Assembly (NCBI GenBank): GCA_041917975.1
Contig: JAYRWN010000080.1
Location: 1 to 44,938, forward strand
Length of the DNA: 44,938 nt
Direction: 5' to 3'
Source of the DNA: JAYRWN01 sp041917975
Lineage (GTDB): Bacteria; Bacteroidota; Bacteroidia; Chitinophagales; Saprospiraceae
Shown here in pieces: positions 1-8,642 of this stretch. Position 1 is the first letter of the stretch, and each line of letters begins with the position of its first letter. Under the pieces are notes generated by a model, which was not told where the DNA came from, made no database searches, and worked only from the letters and a program-made list of their open reading frames with translations. The translations under genes and the position numbers were made by a program.

Positions 1-6
1 CTGATG

Positions 7-14
7 TACTTTTG
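7..14 (+). promoter_or_regulatory. Bacteroidota-type -7 promoter box for the aminotransferase
   Basis: TACTTTTG matches the Bacteroidota sigma-ABfr -7 consensus TAnnTTTG. It lies 26 bases before the ATG at 41, leaving a leader of about 20 bases. The -33 element would fall before the window start, so it cannot be checked. Confidence 0.5.
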
Positions 15-40
15 CCACCGAATCAAAAAAGTATAAGCAA

Positions 41-1243
41 ATGACCTACGATCATCTTTTATCGGATAGGGTAAAAGCCATGGAGGAGTCGGCAACGATT
101 CGTATGTCTCAAAAAGCCAGAGAATTGAAGAACCAGGGGATCGCTGTAATTAACCTTAGCTTGGGAGAGCCTGATTTTGACACGCCAGATTTTATTAAAG
201 AAGCAGCTAAAACTGCTCTGGATAAAGGATTTACCAAATATTCGCCGGTACCGGGATATGAGGATTTAAGACAAGCCATTTGTGATAAACTTAAGCACGA
301 AAACAATCTGTACTATACACCTAATCAAATTGTGGTTTCCAACGGAGCAAAACAATGTATTGCCAATATTTGCTTAGCCATGTTAAATGAAGGTGACGAA
401 GCCATCATATTAGCACCTTATTGGGTATCCTACAATGATATCGTAAAATTTGTCGGAGGTATTCCTGTGATTGTCTCCGCAGGCATAGATCAAGATTTTA
501 AGGTTACCGCTGCCCAAATAAAACAAGCGATTTCCCCTAAAACTAAATTAATAATCTTTTCTTCCCCTTGTAATCCGACAGGATCAGTATATTCTAAAAC
601 TGAACTAGAGAGCATAGCCGAAGTTCTTGCTGACTACCCAGAAATAATGGTAGTTTCTGATGAAATATATGAGTATATCCAATTTGAAGGAGACCATTTT
701 AGTTTTGCCAATTTGCCCGGGATGTATGATCGCACCATCACGGTCAATGGATTTTCAAAGGGTTACAGCATGACAGGCTGGCGTTTGGGTTACCTTGCAG
801 CTCCCGTTTGGATTGCAGCGGCATGTGCTAAAATCCAGGGACAATTCACTTCAGGAGCGTCTTCTTTTGGACAAAAAGCTGCCATTGCAGCTCTAAGAGC
901 CGGATTGTCGAAAATGCGCTTCATGACGACGGCTTTTAAAAAAAGGAGGGATTTAGTTATTTCGGGATTGGATCAAATACCTGGTATCGTAACTAATCAT
1001 CCAACCGGAGCATTTTATGTGTTTCCTGATATTTCTTCATTTTTCGGAAAAAAATATAAACACCATCACATCAAAGATTCGAACGATTTTTCAGAATTCA
1101 TTCTAGAAGAGGCTCATGTAGCCTTGGTGGCTGGCGAAGCATTTGGAGCTCCTGAATGTGTGCGCATCAGTTATGCCGCTTCGGAGTCAGAAATTATTGA
1201 GGCTATTAAACGCATTGCTGATGCTGTCAGGCAATTAGTTTAA
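41..1243 (+). CDS. Class I PLP-dependent aminotransferase (aspartate aminotransferase type)
   Basis: A 400-residue fold-type I aminotransferase of the usual length for the aspartate/aromatic AspC-Ib group found in Bacteroidota. It transfers an amino group from an amino acid such as aspartate to 2-oxoglutarate in the cytosol. The PLP-binding lysine is K240 in NGFSKGYSMTGWRLGY. The cofactor contacts N178 (SSPCNPTG) and D207 with Y210 (VSDEIYEY) are visible, and so is the arginine of the C-terminal VRISYA motif that holds the substrate carboxylate. It is transcribed alone behind a good -7 box and faces the convergent lipoprotein gene. The family is certain. Substrate choice (aspartate, prephenate or aromatic) cannot be read from sequence alone. 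Confidence 0.9.
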   Translation: MTYDHLLSDRVKAMEESATIRMSQKARELKNQGIAVINLSLGEPDFDTPDFIKEAAKTALDKGFTKYSPVPGYEDLRQAICDKLKHENNLYYTPNQIVVSNGAKQCIANICLAMLNEGDEAIILAPYWVSYNDIVKFVGGIPVIVSAGIDQDFKVTAAQIKQAISPKTKLIIFSSPCNPTGSVYSKTELESIAEVLADYPEIMVVSDEIYEYIQFEGDHFSFANLPGMYDRTITVNGFSKGYSMTGWRLGYLAAPVWIAAACAKIQGQFTSGASSFGQKAAIAALRAGLSKMRFMTTAFKKRRDLVISGLDQIPGIVTNHPTGAFYVFPDISSFFGKKYKHHHIKDSNDFSEFILEEAHVALVAGEAFGAPECVRISYAASESEIIEAIKRIADAVRQLV

Positions 1244-1245
1244 AT

Positions 1246-1269
1246 TGATTTAATTCCAACATTAAATCA
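1246..1269. terminator. AT-rich hairpin between convergent genes
   Basis: TGATTTAAT (1246-1254) and ATTAAATCA (1261-1269) form a perfect 9-bp inverted repeat around a 6-base loop. It sits between the aminotransferase stop and the convergent lipoprotein gene and overlaps the latter's stop codon. It could terminate on both strands, but it lacks a GC-rich stem and a long T-run, so it is only a candidate. Confidence 0.45.
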
Positions 1270-2673
1270 GTGTTGTACTTCCAGTTCGTAGTTACGGACT
1301 TTGGCAAGTAAAAGGTTTTTATTGATAAAGTACTGAATGTCATAAGGGATACGTATGTGTTCATTATCTTTAAAAACTGGTAAGAAATGAAACTGATAAA
1401 AGAGGCCTCCGGATGATGACAGATCGGAAAATACACGGTAAAAGTCTTTTCCTTGGCTCGCTAATAATTTCCCAAAATAAACCATTAAATCATACCCCTG
1501 AAAAGCATCCTCATTGGGGAGTATTCCGTATTCCGCGATGATATCCTTTTTAAATTTTAAATAATCCGGATGTTTTTTATCCAATAGTCCATTTGTCACT
1601 AATAAAATTTCAGCGGAATTAAATAACTCAGGGTCCACGTCTAAAAGGGATTTCCATTGTGGAAGTCCGTATACCGTACACTTAAAAGTGCCAGGTAGTG
1701 CGCGTATTTTTCGCAAAAAAGAATAGACGAACTTTAAATCCTGGTCTCTAAAATAGGGTATAATAAACACATTATCATCATCGTCAGACATCAAAGAGTC
1801 GAGAATAGTTTTTTCCATATCCATGGTCTTATCGGTCACCTTAAGGTTGATTAACTGTTGAGGTTCCTGTACCAAATTCCGGTAATAGTCCATCAAATAT
1901 TCATCCCCAATTTTAGTGACAACATAGATTGTGCCGGTGGGATGACGTCGACTGATTTCACGCATCGTGAATTCAGCAATAGTTTCAAAACTTGGACTAG
2001 GAAAAATTAAATAAGGGTTTTGGTTTCCCAGCTGTGTAAATGTATTCCAAGGAGTAATAAGGGGAGTACGTAAATTCTTTGCTATTGGCACAGTCTGTTC
2101 TATAGATGCTCTCCAATAAGGGCCAACGAATAAATCAGCTTGGGCAGAAAATCCATCTTGCAGGATTCGATCCATTTTATCATTATTCTCCTCGGTATCA
2201 AAAACTTTTAGGTGAGTTCGAACTCCTTCTTCTTCAAGCTTTCTGACTCCTAATACACAACCAGCATAAAATTGTAGAAACTTATCTACTCGGGTTGTCA
2301 TAGATGTGCCACCTTCAGTGTTGATTTTAGGGGTATTTAAAGGAAGGAACAGGGCTACTTTAATCTGATCTTTACCCACTCTAACTGGGTTTATCTCCAA
2401 ATCATCATTAGTTATCAGGTCTCCCTTTATTTCCGTCCATTGTACAGTGTCAACCACAAATTCAAGAACAGATTTTTCAATCCACTGCCCGGTTACAGGG
2501 TCGTAAACTTTAACTTTTTCACCTTTCACTGGCAGGTCTTCAGGTTTCTTTTCCGGTGGTTTGGTTGTTTTTTTTAGCGCATTGCACCCTGCTAAAAAGA
2601 TAACCCAAATAAAAAAAAACCTGATAAATTTATTCCCATTCAATGGTTGCAGGTGGTTTTGTGCTGATGTCAT
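1267..2673 (-). CDS. Periplasmic-binding-protein-like lipoprotein (LivK/PBP1 fold) downstream of guaA
   Basis: A 468-residue predicted lipoprotein. A hydrophobic segment (about 19-29) ends in a canonical lipobox L27-A28-G29-C30, followed by a Lys/Pro-rich linker. From about residue 100 the protein resembles type I periplasmic binding proteins: a VALFLPLNTP strand, an FYAGCVLGVRKLEEEG helix, then a DLFVGPYWRAS loop. No permease or ATPase lies nearby, so it is unlikely to be a simple ABC importer subunit; envelope sensing or peptidoglycan contact is possible. The longest frame starts at the ATG at 2673, inside the end of guaA (44-base overlap). A TTG at 2643 would give a more typical signal peptide and only a 14-base overlap. 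It probably ends a nusB-guaA operon. The fold call is fairly secure and the role is unknown. Confidence 0.7.
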   Translation of the reverse strand: MTSAQNHLQPLNGNKFIRFFFIWVIFLAGCNALKKTTKPPEKKPEDLPVKGEKVKVYDPVTGQWIEKSVLEFVVDTVQWTEIKGDLITNDDLEINPVRVGKDQIKVALFLPLNTPKINTEGGTSMTTRVDKFLQFYAGCVLGVRKLEEEGVRTHLKVFDTEENNDKMDRILQDGFSAQADLFVGPYWRASIEQTVPIAKNLRTPLITPWNTFTQLGNQNPYLIFPSPSFETIAEFTMREISRRHPTGTIYVVTKIGDEYLMDYYRNLVQEPQQLINLKVTDKTMDMEKTILDSLMSDDDDNVFIIPYFRDQDLKFVYSFLRKIRALPGTFKCTVYGLPQWKSLLDVDPELFNSAEILLVTNGLLDKKHPDYLKFKKDIIAEYGILPNEDAFQGYDLMVYFGKLLASQGKDFYRVFSDLSSSGGLFYQFHFLPVFKDNEHIRIPYDIQYFINKNLLLAKVRNYELEVQH

Positions 2674-4165
2674 AGACGACCCTGTTAATACCTTTTACCT
2701 GATTTATGATACTATTAGATATCTCTCCTAATATTTCGTATGGAATAGGCGTCCACTGGGCCGTCATTCCATCTAAGGAGTTTACCGCACGTAAAGCTAC
2801 AACATATTCATAAGTTCTTTCATCCCCCATCACACCTACAGATTGAGAATTTAGGAGAATTGCCCCTGCTTGCCAAATTTTATCATACCAACCCTTCTCT
2901 TTTAGTTTCTGAATATAAATTGAATCTGCCTCTTGCAAAAGTGCAATTTTTTCAGAAGTCAACTCTCCAAGAATCCTGATGCTTAATCCTGGTCCTGGAA
3001 AAGGATGACGGCCTAAAATATCTGGGTGTACATCAAGGGCTTTACCCACTCGCCGTACTTCATCCTTGAATAAGAATTTTAAGGGTTCTAACAAATTCAG
3101 GTGCAATTTGTCGGGAAGTCCTCCCACATTGTGATGGGACTTTATGGTTGCGGAAGGTCCATGTACCGAGATACTTTCTATTACATCAGGGTAAATAGTA
3201 CCCTGGCCAAGCCATTTCACTTCAGGATGTTTTTTGGCTTCCTCTTCGAATACATCAATGAAAGTCTTGCCTATAATCTTGCGTTTTTGTTCGGGATCAT
3301 GAACACCTGCTAATAACGTCAAAAACTTCTCTTTTGCATCGACCCCTACCACATTAAGACCATGTTGCCGGTAGGTTTCCAAAACCAATTCATACTCATT
3401 TTTGCGGAGCAACCCATTATTGACAAATACACAAAGTAAGTTTTTTCCGATGGCCTTTTCTATCAAATAAGCAGCGACTGTGGAATCAACTCCTCCAGAA
3501 ATGGCCAATATAACCTTGTCTTCACCTACTTGTTCTTTGATTTTGTAAACGGTCTCATCTATAAAAGAATCCGCTGTCCAATCACCAGCTAATCCGGCGA
3601 TCTGGTATAAAAAGTTTTTTAACAAAACATCACCTTCCTTGGTGTGCGTAACTTCCGGATGAAACTGAAAACAATAACATGGGTTGTCGGAGTGATGGCT
3701 TTTAAATATAGCTACAGGAATATCTTTGGTGGATGCTAACAATTCGAACCCCTCAGGAATCTTGTAAATCGTATCCCCATGAGACATCCAAACCTGACTT
3801 TGGGGTGAGATACCTGCAAAGATTGGATCATTATTGACCCCGATAACCAGCTCGGCTGGACCATATTCTCGTTTGGAAGACCGCTGGACTTCTCCGCCGA
3901 GTTGATCAGCGATGAGTTGAGCCCCATAACAAACCGCTAATACCGGAACTTTAAACAATAGAGGTGCTAAATTAATTCGCAGAGCTTGTTGCTCTTTTAC
4001 AGAGAAAGGGCTACCGGACAATATTACCGCTTGCCAGTCTTTTATGTTTTTTATAGTAAAATGATAAGGATGGATTTCACAATATATGTTTGCTTCCCGT
4101 ACTCGCCGAGCAATCAACTGGGTGTACTGGGATCCGAAATCCAAGATAAGAACTTTCTGGTGCAT
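2630..4165 (-). CDS. guaA: GMP synthase (glutamine-hydrolysing)
   Basis: A full-length, 511-residue GMP synthetase converting XMP, ATP and glutamine to GMP in the cytosol. The N-terminal class I glutamine amidotransferase carries nucleophile C79 (AVCYGA) with H169 and E171 (FQFHPEV). The ATP pyrophosphatase P-loop SGGVDS is at 223-228. The C-terminal dimerisation domain ends in PPATIEWE, the usual family ending. It starts 3 bases after the nusB stop, so the two are almost certainly cotranscribed. Its last 44 bases overlap the longest frame of the next gene. Nothing is missing or unusual. Confidence 0.97.
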   Translation of the reverse strand: MHQKVLILDFGSQYTQLIARRVREANIYCEIHPYHFTIKNIKDWQAVILSGSPFSVKEQQALRINLAPLLFKVPVLAVCYGAQLIADQLGGEVQRSSKREYGPAELVIGVNNDPIFAGISPQSQVWMSHGDTIYKIPEGFELLASTKDIPVAIFKSHHSDNPCYCFQFHPEVTHTKEGDVLLKNFLYQIAGLAGDWTADSFIDETVYKIKEQVGEDKVILAISGGVDSTVAAYLIEKAIGKNLLCVFVNNGLLRKNEYELVLETYRQHGLNVVGVDAKEKFLTLLAGVHDPEQKRKIIGKTFIDVFEEEAKKHPEVKWLGQGTIYPDVIESISVHGPSATIKSHHNVGGLPDKLHLNLLEPLKFLFKDEVRRVGKALDVHPDILGRHPFPGPGLSIRILGELTSEKIALLQEADSIYIQKLKEKGWYDKIWQAGAILLNSQSVGVMGDERTYEYVVALRAVNSLDGMTAQWTPIPYEILGEISNSIINQVKGINRVVYDISTKPPATIEWE

Positions 4166-4168
4166 GGA

Positions 4169-5101
4169 TTATTCTTGAAGCCCTCTTCCTTCTTTAGCTA
4201 TCAAACCCTTTTCGGTAAGTTGGTTCATGACCTTATCCAGGATTCCATTAATAAAATCTTTACTTTTCGATGTACTATATAATTTAGCTACTTCTACGTA
4301 TTCGTTTAAGGTCACTTTTATAGGAATTGACTTAAAATACATGAACTCACAAATGGCCATTTTTAATAAAATCATGTCGATCAAAGCTAGTCTTTCGATG
4401 TCCCAATTTTTCAAGATAGGCTTAAAAATATCCATCAAATTGTGATCTTCTACCACTACTCGATTTAAAAGTTCAACCCCAAAATCATAAGTTTCTTCAG
4501 GCAATTCAAAATCCCGAAGAATCTGATCTGTCCCTGGTAATGCTTTTAAAGTCTTCTTCACGGTACCAATAACTAGGGACTTATCATCTTCCCAGGTTGC
4601 ATATAAGTCTTCCACCAACTCATTGAACAGCTCATGTTTGCGCATAAACCGGTATAGGTCATGCAACATTACCATATGATCATCTTCTGTACAGTTGGCT
4701 TTATTAACGTAAGTCTTATAATACTCCTCGTTAGCAAACTCCCGATATATCTTACGAATGAGGTCATTATCAATACGTCCTTCAAAGGCGTGTTCCTTAA
4801 AGCTTTTTTGAAAAGATTTTAATTGATAAAGACATTGGGTTAAAGGATTTGAAAACAGCTTATCTGAAAATGTCAAATCCTCTTCTGTCGGCAGATATTT
4901 CGTGTGTTTTTTTGCTGCATCGTGTTTTGCCATCTCTGTAACTCTCAACATGCAATAAATATTGAAAAGGTACAATATGAAAGCATTCTGTATGCTTTTA
5001 TCATAAGCCTCAATAGCATGAGGTAGGGTCAGTTCTTCATCCCTGCTCATAGCGAATAAGGTTTGCATTACTTTTATCCGTATATTCCTCCTACTTAACA
5101 T
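4169..5101 (-). CDS. nusB: Transcription antitermination factor NusB (long Bacteroidota form)
   Basis: A 310-residue protein whose C-terminal third (about 190-300, containing LLNRVVVEDHNLMD and LIDMILLKMAICEF) matches the all-helical NusB fold that binds boxA RNA with S10 in rRNA antitermination. The N-terminus (MLSRRNIRIKVMQTLFAM) is also NusB-like. NusB of other phyla is about 140 residues; Bacteroidota commonly carry this roughly 300-residue version with a helical insertion. The gene is followed by guaA after 3 bases. The only start in frame with the family N-terminus is used. A 91-base AT-rich gap separates it from the DoxX-like gene upstream. Confidence 0.88.
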   Translation of the reverse strand: MLSRRNIRIKVMQTLFAMSRDEELTLPHAIEAYDKSIQNAFILYLFNIYCMLRVTEMAKHDAAKKHTKYLPTEEDLTFSDKLFSNPLTQCLYQLKSFQKSFKEHAFEGRIDNDLIRKIYREFANEEYYKTYVNKANCTEDDHMVMLHDLYRFMRKHELFNELVEDLYATWEDDKSLVIGTVKKTLKALPGTDQILRDFELPEETYDFGVELLNRVVVEDHNLMDIFKPILKNWDIERLALIDMILLKMAICEFMYFKSIPIKVTLNEYVEVAKLYSTSKSKDFINGILDKVMNQLTEKGLIAKEGRGLQE

Positions 5102-5192
5102 GAAACCCTTTTGTCATGTAAAAAAACACTAATGTCCGCAAAGAACGTAAATTTTATCCTAATAAGTGTACTCACATATAAAAAATCATCAA

Positions 5193-6659
5193 CTATTTTC
5201 CAGCAATAGTCTTGGCCTTAACATAGTCCGGCAATTGCTTGATATGCCAGTGTTTTACCACCTGTCCATCCTTCATCCATACTACTCCGGGGTTAGACCT
5301 GATGATGGTTTTCAATAGAATATCATCGGCTTCATAAATAGGTATCTCCAACCCAAGTTTAGCTTTGAAAGCATTCCTTTTTTCAAGTCCTGCTGATCCA
5401 GCAAGGATAAATGAGCGGACACCTTCTTTTTGAGCCTCCTGTATGAATGGGATTAACTTATCAAACTTTTGCATATAGTCAGTATCCCAGGTAAAATTAA
5501 TCACAGATTCTTTCTTCTCAGCTATTGATTCTACGGATTTGGAAGTCCCTAAAGAATCCCCGATCATCAGTGAATCCAGTCTCCAAAGAGTATCCTGAAC
5601 TATAACTTCCGTGTATTCTTCATCTGCGTATAGTTTATAACAAACGATCATCAATTGATCTCCTTGATGGGCCAATGCATCTGCTGAGGCATCATTTCCA
5701 TCATCATCGTAAAAAGTAAAATCGCTGATCTTGGTATGTTCTATTTCAGGCTCACCTTTTATTTGGGCAATGAACTTGTACTTTTCGGACGCATAATCAC
5801 CACTATACTGCTCCATCGGAATTTCTACAAATTTACCTGTCGCTGTTTCTTGAAGTTTAATTGTTATGGGAACATTTGCCATTGCGGCTTGTTCTGCTTG
5901 CTTGCGCTCACGAATATTTACACCCTCCTTAAAAGGTCGGAAATCAACATCCGGCAAATCCCATACGTAATTGCTTAAACAATAATATAAAGTGCCCAAA
6001 GTAGTTAAGGTTACAATAGCCAATCGGATTTTGGGTGACAATAATGTATGAAATTTAGTATAACCAAATATGAATATAATGGCCGGAACCAATAAGACCA
6101 GGTCTTTAAAGAAAGAAATTTTAGGTTTCAGCTTCATAAAATCACCAAAGCACCCACAATCGGTAACCCTCATATTAGTCTCATCATAAGCTACCCATTT
6201 TGAAAATTGGAAAAAGGTGCTATCCATCGGGACATATCCGGTAAGATAGGTGAATCCGGTAAGCAGGGTAAAAAAAACTACTATTAAAAAAAACAACCAA
6301 GCAGTTAATTTGGGCCAGCTTCCCAATAAAAGCATCACCCCTAACACGATCTCGAGGACTATCATGAATACCGAGAAGGAATTCTGATAAAGGGTAAGTT
6401 CAGTCAAAACGGGTCCAAAAAATGAAAACCAGGTAGGTTCAAGGTGGGCGGAAAACTCATTAAAGTATTGTTCCAACTTAAATCCGGTACCCATAGGGTC
6501 TATGGCTTTTACCCATCCCGAAATGATAAATAATAGCCCACAGAAAGCCTGCAAAAAAGTTATGAGCCAGTTTTTGTGTTTGCGCAATATGAATATTACA
6601 ACTCCTGAATAGATCAACGCTGCTATAACGATGATAATACTAAGTTTACTTAATGTCAT
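5193..6659 (-). CDS. DoxX/MauE-like membrane protein, BT_3928 family
   Basis: A 488-residue integral membrane protein. The N-terminal half has several membrane segments (about 5-25, 33-50, 95-113, 118-140, 185-200, 210-230) and the GLLFIISGWVKAIDPMGTG signature of DoxX/MauE-like proteins in Bacteroidota. C168 and C170 (DCGCFGD) are placed as in MauE-like proteins, which suggests a thiol redox role. The soluble C-terminal part (about 240-488) ends in a region with a thioredoxin-like pattern (GVVWMKDGQVVKHW) but no CxxC. Its ATG overlaps the DUF1599 stop by 4 bases (ATGA), so the two genes are translationally coupled. The function is not established. Confidence 0.75.
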   Translation of the reverse strand: MTLSKLSIIIVIAALIYSGVVIFILRKHKNWLITFLQAFCGLLFIISGWVKAIDPMGTGFKLEQYFNEFSAHLEPTWFSFFGPVLTELTLYQNSFSVFMIVLEIVLGVMLLLGSWPKLTAWLFFLIVVFFTLLTGFTYLTGYVPMDSTFFQFSKWVAYDETNMRVTDCGCFGDFMKLKPKISFFKDLVLLVPAIIFIFGYTKFHTLLSPKIRLAIVTLTTLGTLYYCLSNYVWDLPDVDFRPFKEGVNIRERKQAEQAAMANVPITIKLQETATGKFVEIPMEQYSGDYASEKYKFIAQIKGEPEIEHTKISDFTFYDDDGNDASADALAHQGDQLMIVCYKLYADEEYTEVIVQDTLWRLDSLMIGDSLGTSKSVESIAEKKESVINFTWDTDYMQKFDKLIPFIQEAQKEGVRSFILAGSAGLEKRNAFKAKLGLEIPIYEADDILLKTIIRSNPGVVWMKDGQVVKHWHIKQLPDYVKAKTIAGK

Positions 6660-7231
6660 TGGTTTTCACGAAGTTTAATAAGTGCGAAAATGGCGTAGTT
6701 GAAAATATCTTTAAAATTAGCCTCTAGTCCCTCTGATACCGTAGTTTTACCTGAGTTTTGTTCTATCTCTTTTACCCGTAATATCTTCATCAGGATCATA
6801 TCGGTAAATGAACTGATCCGCATATCTCTCCATGCTTCCCCATAGTCATGATTCTTTTCTTGTAATAATTCTCTGATTGTGAGCACTTTCTGATCATACA
6901 ATCTCACAGCATGTTCTAAGGGCAGGTTAAGATTCTCTACCGATGGAAAGTTAAGTTGGATCAGGGTCATGACAGCATAATTAGCTATACCAACAAATTC
7001 CTGATGGACATCGTCAGCAACGCGTTGAGCACCTTTTTCTTCTATCGTCCGAATCCGTTTTGCTTTTATAAAGATTTGATCGGTAAGAGAAGATGGTCTT
7101 AAGATTCGCCAGGCCGTACCGTAATCTTTGGTTTTGGCAACAAACAAATCCCTGCACTCTTTGGTTTCCAGATCAAATTGATCAATTGTATTAGTCAAGC
7201 GACGATTTTCGGCCAAATATAGTTGAATCAT
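6656..7231 (-). CDS. DUF1599 protein with two tandem copies of the domain
   Basis: A 191-residue cytosolic protein made of two similar halves, about 22-94 and 113-187. The aligned cores are KDYGTAWRILRPSSLTDQI (35-53) and HDYGEAWRDMRISSFTDMI (128-146), and each half ends in a conserved NYA (84-86 and 178-180). The domain is DUF1599, which as I recall Pfam also calls nucleotide modification associated domain 1; its biochemical role is not known to me. Charged residues are kept in both halves, so both may be active or form one pseudodimeric site. It is coupled to the DoxX-like gene by a 4-base overlap and diverges from the yigZ-like gene. Confidence 0.75.
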   Translation of the reverse strand: MIQLYLAENRRLTNTIDQFDLETKECRDLFVAKTKDYGTAWRILRPSSLTDQIFIKAKRIRTIEEKGAQRVADDVHQEFVGIANYAVMTLIQLNFPSVENLNLPLEHAVRLYDQKVLTIRELLQEKNHDYGEAWRDMRISSFTDMILMKILRVKEIEQNSGKTTVSEGLEANFKDIFNYAIFALIKLRENQ

Positions 7232-7313
7232 TGAATTTTAAAATATAACACTTGTTAATATATTTAAATAAGATGTATTGAGTTCCAATAATTATGAACT
7301 TTGTGATGAAAAC

Positions 7314-7964
7314 ATGACTGCCGTTCCTACTGATTACCGTACCATCCAGTCTAATGGCTTTGGCGACTACAAAGACCGTGGTAGTCGGTTTTTAGCCTAT
7401 ATATTTCCCTTGAAATCAGAAGGTTCGGTAAAAGGATTACTGGATAGTTTATGGGCTGACCACCCTAAGGCTCGCCATATTTGTTATGCCTATCGATTGG
7501 GGTTTGATGGCCTGAACCAGAAGTCATCAGATGATGGAGAACCCTCGGGTTCGGCAGGAAAACCTATTCTTAATCAACTGCTCAGTGCAGATTTAACTTT
7601 TGTCCTTGGCGCAGTTGTTCGCTATTTCGGTGGCATAAAATTAGGCACCAGTGGTTTAATTCAAGCTTATAAACTAAGCACCCAGGCAGCTATCAATAGC
7701 CTCCAAATAATTCAACTCAACGTAAATTATATCATACATATTGATTTTACTTACGATTTATTGGGCGATGTATTTTCAATCCTCTCCAGGTACAACATAA
7801 AGATGGACCTAATACAATATGGTGACCCAATTAGATTGACTTTAAGTCTTCCTGTAGAGTCGGCAGAACAAACAATGCTGGTTCTTAAAGAGTATGTTTA
7901 CCAGCAGCATCATTATAATCTGGCTTCCAATCAGTTTGAAGTTCATTTTTCTCACCTTGAATAG
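7314..7964 (+). CDS. YigZ/IMPACT family protein
   Basis: A 216-residue protein (from the ATG at 7314) of the YigZ/IMPACT family. The N-terminal UPF0029 domain shows DYRTI, the FGDYKDRGSRF loop, SSDDGEPSGSAGKPIL and VLGAVVRYFGGIKLGTSGL; the C-terminal part is the DUF1949-like, EF-G domain V-like fold. IMPACT proteins act in translation control in eukaryotes, but bacterial members remain poorly understood. The open frame extends back to a TTG at 7278, adding 12 residues that look unrelated to the family; the family N-terminus aligns at 7314. The coaE start follows 9 bases after the stop, so the pair is likely cotranscribed. Confidence 0.85.
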   Translation: MTAVPTDYRTIQSNGFGDYKDRGSRFLAYIFPLKSEGSVKGLLDSLWADHPKARHICYAYRLGFDGLNQKSSDDGEPSGSAGKPILNQLLSADLTFVLGAVVRYFGGIKLGTSGLIQAYKLSTQAAINSLQIIQLNVNYIIHIDFTYDLLGDVFSILSRYNIKMDLIQYGDPIRLTLSLPVESAEQTMLVLKEYVYQQHHYNLASNQFEVHFSHLE

Positions 7965-7973
7965 CAATCATCT

Positions 7974-8585
7974 ATGTACAAAATTGGAATTACCGGTTTA
8001 ATAGGGAGTGGAAAAACCACAGTTTGCAAAATCTTCGAGACCTTGGGCGTACCGGTATTTTATGCCGACGATGAGGCGAAAAACCTGATGCAAACTAATC
8101 ATGATCTCAAATATTCACTGCTCAATATTCTTGGCCCACAAACATACCAAACTGATGGAAAGTTAAATCGGAAATACATTGCCCTTAAAATCTTCGAAGA
8201 CCCAAATTTATTATCTCAAATCAATGCTTTGGTTCATCCAGTTGTTCTTGACAAACTGTCCGAATGGTTCAAAGATCAGTCTGGTGAGGCTTACGCGTTG
8301 TATGAGTCTGCTTTAATCACTCAAAAGCACAAGACTTTTTTAGATTTTGTTATTCTGGTCAATGCCCCTCAGCATTTGCGATTGTCCCGAGTCATGCAGC
8401 GCCAAAATGAAACAAAAGAAGATATACTCAAAAGAATGGCTGCACAACCCAAAGAAAAGTCCTTAAAGGATTTGGCTGATTTTATCATCCGCAATAATGG
8501 TCAACCCCTAATCCCCCAAGTGTTAGCCATCCATAGAAAAATAGTTACAATCCATAACGCTAGCCAGAAAAATGATCAAGAGTAA
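7974..8585 (+). CDS. coaE: Dephospho-CoA kinase
   Basis: A 203-residue P-loop kinase that phosphorylates the 3' hydroxyl of the dephospho-CoA ribose, the last step of coenzyme A synthesis. The Walker A GLIGSGKTT lies at 8-16. The ADDEAKNLM segment and the conserved HP of INALVHPVV follow, then the lid region with RVMQRQNETKEDILKRMAAQ. The length is normal. It lies 9 bases behind the yigZ-like gene and 57 bases ahead of rocD, suggesting a short forward unit. I see no sign of damage. Confidence 0.95.
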   Translation: MYKIGITGLIGSGKTTVCKIFETLGVPVFYADDEAKNLMQTNHDLKYSLLNILGPQTYQTDGKLNRKYIALKIFEDPNLLSQINALVHPVVLDKLSEWFKDQSGEAYALYESALITQKHKTFLDFVILVNAPQHLRLSRVMQRQNETKEDILKRMAAQPKEKSLKDLADFIIRNNGQPLIPQVLAIHRKIVTIHNASQKNDQE

Positions 8586-8642
8586 AACCTTTTTTCAAAG
8601 ACTAGATTAACCAACCTATTATCGTAAATTTACCTGGCCAAA

